Shown piece after piece: positions 54,758 through 64,000 of a stretch of 64,000 nucleotides of DNA. Numbering within the stretch: the first letter of the stretch is position 1; each line of letters begins with the position of its first letter. The position numbers were made by a program, and so were the translations under genes. The DNA is taken from assembly GCA_020205615.1 (NCBI GenBank), contig CM035170.1:6008311-6072310 (forward strand). The letters run 5' to 3'. The notes beneath the pieces are model-generated. The model searched no databases. It saw nothing but the letters and a program-made list of their open reading frames with translations, and was not told the origin of the DNA. The stretch is from Panax quinquefolius (Eukaryota > Streptophyta > Magnoliopsida > Apiales > Araliaceae).

Positions 54758-57700
54758 TGTAACGCCCCCAAAATAGGTCCATTCCAATGACCCATTACGA
54801 GTAAGCCAAATACATGAATGCGAAACAACTACAACTTTATTAATATAATTGTCGTGCAAAATACGATAACACATAAAGCGTGAGTTTAAATACAAATATA
54901 GACCAAACCGTGACTCATATCCCAAACTGTGGACAACACCTCATAATGACACCTTACATAAAGGTATAGTCGAAAATGTTTTAAAAATTAGAATCTTTGG
55001 GAAGTGCTCGAGAAACCTTCGTACATGGGAGGCCGTGCGTATAGGTTATGATAGATATCATATGGCCACAAAATTATCCTTGGTTGACCCAATAGACCCC
55101 CAAAGAAAAGCGAGAGATTACTATCATATTCTTCCCAATGGTGAGTCTTCTCTTGACATATCATTATCTCCAACTGTCTCTAATTGGGTATTATACTCCA
55201 AACAAACACCAATATTATATAGGTAGTGCTTGTAAATATACTCGACAAAGTGGATGAGCACAACCTTGTCTTATGATGACACGAGGTTGTATGTCATTAG
55301 ACATCTTGTATGATAGTGGAAAAACACCCTTTCAAGTTAAATTCACCTCACCCTCAACATCTATAGACCATTCACCGCTCTATTCCCCATTATTCCCGCT
55401 TGTCCCAAATTTACACTTTTATTACACGAAAGGAATTGTGAAGCAAAAGGGTGAGCACAACAAGCTCAGTAATGAATATCATGACTAATCAATAGCCTTC
55501 AACAGTAATAAATCAGAGATTTAGAACATATGGTAGATGATAAAACTTCAATCATAGTTGCAGCGGAACGAGCAATCCATTAGAAGAGTCAAGTAGACCA
55601 TAAAATCTATTATCTTCTCCATGTTAAAAGTCCATCAACAATGTTTTATCCTTGTAACATTAATCAATAATTCCTATCCACAATCACATGTATAACTCAT
55701 AATCGTAATTGTAGTTCTAAATTCCTTTCCTCATCTAGACAAAGTTAATTTTCATCACACGAAACATCAAAGATCATGGTTATACCAAATCACGCCTCTG
55801 TTCATAATCATCTTGATAAATTCATCTTTTTACTCACGGGCCAAAGATATTCATCAACAGTTCATCTTTGCACTCTTGGCCAAAGATATTCAACAACATG
55901 TCGTCTTTTGCTACGGGCCAAAGATATTCATCGAAATCATTCATCTTTGCGATGCAGGCCAAAGATATTCAGTTATATCATCATTTAGGGCTGAGGATGA
56001 TGGAAAATATTTTAAGAAAATGAATCTAGTGAAACAAAATAATAAATATTAAGGATTTGTACTTGAGCTATTCCATGTCCAAAAATACATCATAAATAAT
56101 CATAGTGGAATAAAATTCATATAATCATCAAAACATGGATCTGATCAAAGCTAGTATCCATAATAGATATTTTGACGAAAAAACGAAAATTTAATTTTTC
56201 TCCGAATAGTCACAGTATCGTGAATAGTCTTGATATCGTGAATAGTAACTCCAACACCAAAAGATAGAAATTTCACAAAAAACATCATCATGCTTCGTGA
56301 ATAGTACTTGTGAATAGTAACTCGTGAATAGTAACTCATGAATAGTAACTCGTGAATAGTAACTCATAAATAGTAACTTATGAATAGTTACCCAAACATT
56401 AAAAAGTTCCAAATTTGATAAAAATTGAAACTAATATTTCGGCATAATGATATTGAAGAAATAATATCATTTATGAAGAAAATAATCTCCCTTACCTCAG
56501 AAGGAATAGTACTTCTGATTGAAATACTGGATATAGTGCTAAAAGAACTTGCACCGTATAGCAATACTCGAAGTACTAAAATACTCACAAAAATACGCTC
56601 GATATATAAAGAGAGAAAGGGAGAGAAATCTTTAGTTTCTGGTGTGATTTTCAATTCTAACCTAAGTACCCTATTTATAGGAAAATGCTTAGAACACCAA
56701 AGTAAAAAATTTAATAAAATATTATTATTATTTAATAAATTTCCTACGCACACCCAAGACATCATATTTCAGCATTTAACATGTGCAACCAACTTGTTAA
56801 AAACGTTTTTCTTAAACTAATTAATTAAAACTTCCAAAAATCAATTATTTCGGAACTTCAGAACTTCAATAATTCATAATAAATAGCCCTTTTATCAAAA
56901 AAATGAATTTTACGATTTTTTATAGGAAATTCAGTTCCTTACAACTTTGCAGAAGAAAGTTATTCCAAATTCCAAACAAAATTGGCCAAAAATCCATAAG
57001 CGAGGCGATTTTACGAGTATAATCAAATTTTAGTCAAGAAATGGGGTCCAATGGACACACAAAAATATGTCTTAATCATTTAATGCAACAAAAAATACTC
57101 TTTCTCCTCATATACTCATATATCCCACATTCATTGTAAAAATATCATCATTATTATATTATAATAATATAATAAAATATTATTTTATCAGAAAAGATAA
57201 AATATCAATTTTCAACAATTGTCACTTTAAAAATTTTCTCCATCTATATCCACATAAAATGAATATTTTTTCATCATATAAATCAATAATTAATTATTCA
57301 AAATAATATTACGAGAATCACAATATAATAATGACGGCGGGTTCAGGAAAGAGGGCTTTCCAATAAGGATTTCTCCTCTTGTTGGCCTTGATTAGATGAC
57401 CAAGCCTCTCCTTAGACAGAACTTTCTAGACATTGCCAATAATGTTATCTAGTAATATTATTAAAATAATATGAACTATTAATCGATAATGGAAAATATT
57501 GTGTAGTGACAATTATTGAAACAACAATAATATAAAATATCAACGCAACAATTATTGAATCAATAAAATAAAATACTGAACAGTAATTACTATAACAATT
57601 ATTGAGTAGTGTCTTCTTACGTAAGAATCAATAATTCAAAAATCTTTATGCAATCTGGTGTCTTCTTTGTGCAACAACGCGTATTACTTTACTTTACCAA

Positions 57701-58025
57701 GGGTATTCCAACGATGTTAACGGTAACCACTACTAATTATTATTTATAAAAACTTTAATTTGTCTTTTTCTTCATCCGACAGTTATTCTGTTATGGGGCC
57801 CACAAATGGCTGTGCCTTCGTACGAATATTCTCCAACAGAAAGAATTTTCCACGACTAAACGAATATTTCCCGACAACAATGAATATTTTATAACCACTT
57901 AAGTATTTTTGAAAAAATTTCATATATCACCCTTAACTTTAACTTTTTATCAATTTAACCATTTACTGAATTGTAATTATAAGAAAAATTGAATACTTTT
58001 ATTTCATAAAATTTGGGGTCTTACA
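54758..58025 (-). repeat. Solo LTR, Tekay subfamily A mosaic, 3,268 bp, TSD TTATC
   Basis: Ends tgtaacgcccc (54758) and gtcttaca (58025), flanked by TTATC at 54753-54757 and 58026-58030. It carries the foreign module (about 54903-55330) shared with LTR1, hairpin repeats (about 55820-55970), a minisatellite (56205-56395), a TATA box (56672-56679) and the conserved U3 block (57380-57440). It is the longest LTR here and has no interior attached. Confidence 0.93.
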
Positions 58026-58663
58026 TTATCGCTGCCCAACGAAGACGAAGGATGTCAAACATGATTAAACCAATGGAAACGGAGAATAATGGACTCGCGA
58101 CAACACTTTCTGCATTATCAGCATAAATTGAGATACTTTCGAAGAGGGTCGACGCTTTTGAAGCTCAACGTCGTCAAAGTGTGGCGGTTACTTGTGATTA
58201 TTGTGCTGGAAATCATATGAGTCATCAATGCACCACCAGTTTTGAGCCGGTACCGTATGGTGGTGATTACCCCAACAATTATGTCTATCCCAACAACTAT
58301 TATCAGGATTGGGGGTATCACTTGGATTTTTCATGGAGCCATACTCATCAAGATCAATTTTATGCTCCAAGTCCAACAAACCCACCTGATTTCTCGTGTC
58401 CACCTCCACTACAATAGGAAGAACATTCAAATTTGGAGGAAGTTTTGTCTAAGTACATAGCTTCATGTGAGGAGAGGAGGATTAATCAAGAGACATTGAG
58501 TCAAAATTTTATGAACCAAACGGAACAACTAACCAATGCCACGAACATTTGTCCTCAATGCACTTGGCTCTATGACATGAATTTCGAGGCCGATTCAAGT
58601 AAAACTCCAAACTTAAGCGGACGAGGAGGAAGATTATTATATTTTTTGGAAGTCCTCTTGCTT
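58026..58663 (+). pseudogene. Rest of short gag-like frame with one CCHC knuckle
   Basis: Continues the frame begun at 54626: a helical stretch (LSALSA, stop, IEILSKRVDAFEAQR), then the knuckle CDYCAGNHMSHQC (C-x2-C-x4-H-x4-C, about 58192-58230), a Tyr/Asn-rich part and a Gln/Asn-rich tail. Stops interrupt it at about 58125 and 58416. The capsid core expected between start and knuckle is absent, so this may be a non-autonomous derivative (inference). It ends at a truncated Tekay LTR. Confidence 0.68.
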
Positions 58664-61112
58664 TAACTTTTGAATAAAGATGAATTTTCTATAATAAATA
58701 TTATTTTTGAATATTATGGAGTGAAATTGATATAATAGTTGTGGGTAATATTTATAAATTTTTACAAAATCATGAAGTTGTTATATAATATTCGATTGGT
58801 TGGGGAATATTACGTTTTAACGAGGGAATATTAGTACAACGGCACAATCATTGGTGGACCCCATAACGAAATTATTGTCGGATTGAAAAAGCGACAAAAA
58901 TACTTTATGAAAATAACGGTGGAAGTTTTATACAGTTAAGCTGTTGAAACATCCGGTGTTAAAAAATGCGATGTCTGGCGTGGTTGCATAGTAGCACCGG
59001 TATTAATTATTGATGCTTAAGTGATAAGTCACTTTCGGTTTTGTTGGTATTATTAATGTAATAATATAGAAAATCTTTTATATAAAACAAAATACTTTTA
59101 TAAAGTTATTACATAAATAGAATATATTATATTCTATTATGCGTAGTGTTGCGTAGTATGCATAGTGTTTTTGCATAGTAAAATCTTTTTATATAAAAGC
59201 AGAATACTTTTATAAAGTTATCTATTTTATTAGACAATAATTAGAATATATTATATTTTATTATGCATAGTGTTTGCATAGTGCTGCGTAGTGTTTTGCA
59301 TAGTAAAATCTTTTATAAAGTTATTCGTTTTATTAGATTATAAATAGAATATATTATATTTTATTTTGCTTTAAATATAGACCATCGATTAAAATAAATC
59401 AATCTCGACCAGTTCATGAGTTAGTTCTTATGCATTCCATTTTTCTATAAATAGAAGCTCATTCATTCATTATTTTCTTACAATTCACTTTGAAACTCTA
59501 GAGAGATAAACTATAGAGAGAAAGAAGAAAGTATTACTACTTCTTCTTATATATATCCGATACTCTTCTTCTTAAGGTAGGGAATATTATTTGTTGTACT
59601 AAATAAGGGTGTTATTCTTTCTTATTCATGAAGAAGAACTGTTGTTATTCCATTTCTTATTATTACATTGGAATAACTTTTGTATCTCTGTGATCTACCA
59701 CTATATACTTGGTGACATTGGTGACATTCTTAAATTTTTATTACATTTGGAACATCACATGCATGTGTTTTAAAATCTTTATTACACAATTAAAATCTTT
59801 ATTATTATTTTATTATTATTACATTGGAACATCACATGCATGTGTTTTTACAGACACACATTTTCGTCTTATTATTATTACATTGGAACATCATTTGCTG
59901 TCTGTGTTTTGCATGCATGGTGATTTACAGTTTATCTTTATTATTACATTGGAACATCACATGTCGGTTAAAATTTTGCACGACTTTGGTTCCGTTATTA
60001 TTATTACATTGGAATAACTTTGTCTGTCAAATACCGCATGCATGGTGATTTCTTTTGTTATTCCATTCTTTATTATACTCGGTTGGTTAAAGTTTTGACT
60101 TCTATACTCCATGAAATTAGTAGAATATCCTTGATATTTAAGCTTCATCGATATCTTTTCATGGAAATATTCTTACGATCATTCTTGAATTTTACTCTAC
60201 AAGCATGTATCATGTTGACAATTTGGACATTAATAGTTCTTGGACAAATTAATTCTTGAACTTGTTTTATTGAATTCTTATATCATTGTCATCATCCTCA
60301 TGTTTATATTTTGTTGAAAGTCATACATGGCACACATGGTGCATAGATGGACTTGGTATGATTATGACCGAGGATTATTCGGTGTAATCATGGTAGTAAT
60401 GTTACAAATGATGTGGTAAAAGTCCTCGTTGGCCCGTAGTGCATTGATGGGCGATTGTTGGCATGATCATGACCATTAATGAATACACAAATATTCTTGG
60501 CGTAGTGCATGGATAATTGTGGTGCGTGATACTAAAGAATATCCTTGGTAGTAGTGCGGGGGTGATTCGATGATGTGGAATATTTATTAAGTTGAGTCTC
60601 GGCGATAACTTGATGATGAAAAACCTTTTAAATCATAAAAGATAGTAGATTTTATTTTCTACTTGACTCTTTTAATGGATTGCTTGTTCATTGCGATTAA
60701 ACTTGATGTACTATTATATTTTATCGGTTTAACATTGTTGGAGACTAATGATAATTTATTACGCATTATCTTAGTCATAATATTTCTTCTTGGGCTAGTT
60801 GAGCTCACCCTTTCTTTCCTTTGTTCTCTTGAAATGAGAATATAGGCGGGGGACGAGTCGGGGAGCGGAGTGATGGTCGGAGAGATAGCATTAGTAGTCC
60901 TCACTATTACGTGAAATAGTGTGATAATAATTGTAATGAGGACTCCTTTTGAGTTTGTATAATCTCTAGTAGATAATATTTGTATTCAAACTCACGATTT
61001 ATGTTTTGTCGTATTGTACCTGACAGTTGTATTAGTAAGTTGTATTTGAATTACATGCCATGTATCGGCGACCCAAGATGGGTGATGTATACCTAATTTT
61101 GGGGGCGTCACG
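58664..61112 (+). repeat. 5' LTR of Tekay copy 4, about 2,449 bp
   Basis: Joins the family at 'aacttttgaataaagatgaa' and ends gggggcgtcacg, the last A changed to G. U3 has tandem repeats (59045-59375), a TATA box at 59446-59453, and a leader with hairpin repeats (59640-60075). Degenerate 'ggcccgtagtg' hairpins lie at 60428-60560. Confidence 0.87.
59045..59375 (+). repeat. Tandem repeats upstream of the TATA box in copy 4
   Basis: About three units with 'agaatatattatatt', 'tatgcatagtgtt' and 'ttttataaagttatt' match in type the array at 14625-14965. The copies differ in length through variable runs of 'gcatagtg'. Confidence 0.75.
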
Positions 61113-61114
61113 GT

Positions 61115-61126
61115 TGGTATCAAATC
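61115..61126 (+). other. Primer-binding site of Tekay copy 4, mutated
   Basis: tggtatcaaatc stands two bases after the LTR end; the expected site is tggtatcagagc. Two changes suggest poor priming. Confidence 0.75.
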
Positions 61127-61284
61127 TTAGGGATATGATCCTGGCTAAGATGTGAGACTAGAACTAGGAGGGAGGCAGAAATTCCTTATTTAGTATGACC
61201 TACTTAAATTTATTTTGTATTTAAATTGGTTGGTCGAGTTTAGAGATATTATGTTACATGTCAATTAACCTTTGTTTTGTGGCG

Positions 61285-62390
61285 ATGTCTCTGAAAATGA
61301 CATCCAAAATGTTGAGAATAGCAATGGAGCACAAGAGGCCGTTGAGTCTCCACATATCAATAATCGAGGAGAATGTGCATCGGAAAGGCGACAATCCTCA
61401 TGAAAACAACAACAACTTGACCAAATGATGAATGATGGATTGTTCGGAGGCTTTATGAAATTCATGCAATGATGAGAGAGGCTCTGTCCAAAATGTAGGT
61501 GGAAACACTTTGAAACTCTCGGGCGATCATCATTAAGCAGTTCAAGGAGCTGGGACCACTTTGGAGTTTAAGGAGAGCCAAAACCACTTATGGCGGAAGC
61601 ATGGATAAAGCAGATCACCAAGATATTTGATGTCTTGGGATGCTCAGGAAGCAAAAGGTTCCCTTCTTGCCTTTATGTTCTTGGAGAGAGAGCGATTCTT
61701 GGTGGGAATCGGTAAAACGTACTCGACTGCTTCGTCTTTAAAGATGTCTTGGGAGAAGTTCGAAGAGCATTCAACGACAAATACTTTCCGAAAGTATTAA
61801 ATCACATGAAGGAGGTGGAGTTTATCAAATTGGAGCAAAACAATATGGCCGGTAATATCATGATCGAGGCAAAATTTGCGGAGTTATCCGGTTTACGTCC
61901 CACTTGGTGGATAATGAAGAGAAATGGCGCGAATGTTTTTAAGAGGTTTGAAGCGGGAAAATCGTCGACATCTTATTTCTCATAAAGCGTGTTTGTATTG
62001 AGGATGTTGTAAATAGGGCTCGATTGGTGGAGCGCGATAACGAGTCAACAAACAAAAAAGAGCGGTAAGCAAAATGATAATACCGGTGAGGCGCGATCAT
62101 CGAGCGGTGACAACAAGCGTGGAGGAATCAACGGGCGAAAATGGTAACCACTTGGTGGTAATCGGGGCCAAAACAATAAGAATGGACATTTCAAGAAGAG
62201 AGATTCAACAATGATGGAAAGGCGTCGTAACCAACACCGTTGTTAAGGAAGGAAAAGACCACCTATCGTATGCTTCAAATGCGGAGGGAGGGACACATCG
62301 GTCAAATTGCGCGATGCCATCAAAGCGTGTTATAATTGTGGAAGAGAAGGTCACTTAGCCCGATTTTGTCGTTTACCGAAGACAAATTTA
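61285..62390 (+). pseudogene. Tekay copy 4 gag
   Basis: Starts at about ATG 61285. The gag core can be followed by short motifs in shifting frames (MAEAWIKQITKIFDVLGC-like near 61590-61640, FNDKYFPK near 61770, MKEVEFIKLEQNNMAG near 61805-61850). The second zinc knuckle CYNCGREGHLARFC is intact at about 62327-62370. The first is broken (CFKCGGRDTS). It keeps the region lost from copy 2. Confidence 0.82.
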
Positions 62391-63140
62391 GCTAGGATGG
62401 AGGCACCAAAGGTTGTCCCAGAAAAGTCAAAGCCGGTAGTGCAAGAGAGAGCGTTTGTTGTGACCTCCCAAAGAGCAAGGAACCCGAATGAGGTCATCAC
62501 GGGTAAGCTTATCATAAACTCTAGTGAAGTCTACACTTTATTTGATACCGGTTCTACCCATTCTTTTATTTCTCCTACTTGCGCTCAACGATTAAATTTG
62601 ACTCCAAAAAAATTAGACTTTGACTTATCTGTAGAAACTTCGTTGGGAGAAACCTTCATTACATCCACGTTTATAAGTCTTGTTTGGTTCAAGTTGGTAC
62701 CCACACATTACCTATCGATCTTATTACATTAAAAATACTTGCATTTGATGTAATTCTAGGGATTGATTGGTTAACTACTCATCATGCAAAAATTGATTGT
62801 TTTAAATAAGGTTGTTAGCTTTCATATTCTAATCGACCTATTATGCGAATTCAAACAACCAAACCATTAAAATCAATCACTTTGTCATCTCTCGAAGCCA
62901 TAAAAGCTATTCGTTTATTGAAAAGCGGATGTCAAGCTTTCTTAGCTCATATCACGAGATCTAAACAAAAATAAATCGATTTTGAATAATATTTCTATTG
63001 TTAATGAATTTCTGGCGTATTCCACTGAAGAACTTCTGGCCTACCCCGGGCGTGAAATTGAATTTTGTATCGACCTTGAACCCGGTACAAAACCCATTTC
63101 AAAATCCCCATGTCGAATGGCTCTATTGAACTTGAGTTTA
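62391..63140 (+). pseudogene. Tekay copy 4 protease region
   Basis: Active site YTLFDTGSTHSFIS near 62528-62570 is intact and in frame with the zinc knuckle upstream. RLNLTPKKLDFDLSVETSLG follows, then a frameshift near 62660. The LAFDVILGIDWLTTHHAKID block is readable at about 62740-62800 and the PGTKPIS linker near 63080. Confidence 0.85.
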
Positions 63141-64000
63141 AAGACTTCAACTGCGAGGAATTGTTAGACATTGGCTTTATTAGTCCTAGTACTTCTCCTT
63201 GGGGTGCTCTGTTACTATTAAGTGAAGAAGAAAGATGGGAGTATCGACTTTGTATTGATTATCGGGAGTTGAATCATGTCACCATCAAAAATAGGTACCC
63301 ATTGCCACGTATTGATGACTGTTTTGACCCGTTTGCAAGGAGCCAAATTCTTTTCAAAGATTGATCTTAGTTAGGATATCACCAATTGAAGATTAGAGCA
63401 GATGATATTCCAAAGGCGGCTTTGAGAACTTCGATGCGGGCATTATGAATTCCTAGTCATGTCCTTTGGATTGACTAATGCTCCTCTTTGCCTTCATGGA
63501 TATGATGAGCCAAGTATTCAGGAATATTTGGATCATTTTGTGGTCGTCTTTATTGATGACATCCTCATATATTCCAAAAGTCGTGAAGATCATGAGGAAC
63601 ACTTGAGGCGATACTCCAAAAGCTTCGTGAATATAAGCTTTATGCCAAGTTGAAGAAATCACGAGTTACGGCGAGGAAGTAGCATTCCTTGGGCGCGTGG
63701 TATCAAGTCATGGAATATCTGTTGACCAAAAAAAGATTGAAGCTATTCAAAATTGGGGAGCAACCTAAATCGATGGCCAGAAATCGTAGCTTTCTCGGCT
63801 TAGTGGTTATTATCGGAGATTAAGTAGAAGGTTTTCTCGAATCGCTACTCCACTAACTCGGTGACTCGGAAAGATCTGAAAGTTCGGTTGGAGCGAGGAA
63901 TGTGAGAAGAGTTTTCAAGAACTCGAGAGGAGACTCATTTATTTTGTTACGACAATACCATCTAGTTCGGAGGATTTGTCATCTACGGTGATGCTTGAGG
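63141..64000 (+). pseudogene. Tekay copy 4 reverse transcriptase, partial
   Basis: Fingers: [14 protein letters not shown] near 63165, then a shifted KKDGS block and [20 protein letters not shown] (63244-63303). The palm with [14 protein letters not shown] (about 63540-63580) is intact; the thumb continues to the window end in broken frames (GYYRR and TPLTQL counterparts near 63800-63860). RNase H and integrase would lie to the right. Confidence 0.87.

Larger units (their letters stand above)
58664..64000 (+). mobile_element. Tekay copy 4, subfamily C, runs past window end
   Basis: 5' LTR (58664-61112) lacking its first ~14 bases, then a mutated primer site, gag, protease and RT to the window edge. 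Every domain is frame-shifted. Left neighbour is the Tat-group gag; no target duplication can be read because the LTR start is worn. Confidence 0.85.

Overview
This is a plant nuclear window. The base composition is AT-rich and most of the sequence is old, nested LTR retrotransposons. There are Stowaway-like MITEs, receptor-kinase pseudogene pieces of a plant-only family, and one intact host gene, an intronless R2R3-MYB of the MYB44/70/73/77 type (subgroup 22). The MYB and the kinase pieces fit a eudicot, perhaps an asterid; that placement is inference. No rRNA, tRNA gene, CRISPR array or bacterial or organellar operon was seen.

Layout. 1-8605 (+): a three-LTR array of a Ty3/gypsy chromovirus of the Tekay/Del type (integrase with C-terminal chromodomain, initiator-Met-type primer site, LTRs of about 2-3.3 kb), ordered LTR - integrase - LTR - primer site - gag - LTR. 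8606-15645 (-): a second Tekay copy with most domains still recognisable; its 3' LTR is cut exactly where the array ends. 15646-17257: AT-rich spacer. 17258-17494: bulb-lectin piece of a receptor-kinase pseudogene. About 17495-26267 (-): an Athila-like LTR and gag-protease ruin, split by a Tekay double-LTR (21118-26030, target duplication AGATG). 26268-29547: a long-TIR DNA transposon split by a solo Tekay LTR (26521-29307, target duplication TTTTA). 29548-38122: spacer with MITEs, a mini-Helitron candidate and low-copy repeats. 38337-39230: MYB gene. 39231-42768: MITEs, receptor-kinase pseudogene, an Athila-like LTR fragment and the tail of another chromovirus. 42769-45063: Tekay LTR (-) entered by a Tat/Athila-group element (LTR from 45064, primer site 46608). 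That element is itself interrupted by a degenerate Tekay copy (46729-54612, TSD CTTTT) and a solo LTR (54758-58025, TSD TTATC). 58664-64000 (+): a fourth Tekay copy running off the window.

How it works together. The Tekay copies fall into LTR subfamilies. A has a minisatellite of the 'ttactattca' type in the leader. B and C have 'tattcca...tggaata' hairpin repeats in the leader, and C also has tandem repeats upstream of the TATA box. All keep the same LTR ends, a conserved U3 block and a conserved hairpin around the loop 'gcccgtagtg'. Every retroelement reading frame is broken, so none seen here can move by itself. The MYB gene has a plausible promoter (TATA, paired ACGTG boxes) and a poly(A) signal, and is the only gene I would call functional.

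The most interesting signals are the tandem hairpins in the LTR leaders with apparently compensating stem changes, the mosaic LTRs carrying the tail of a foreign LTR, the three-LTR array, and the receptor-kinase halves that each lie beside a piece of the same LTR.
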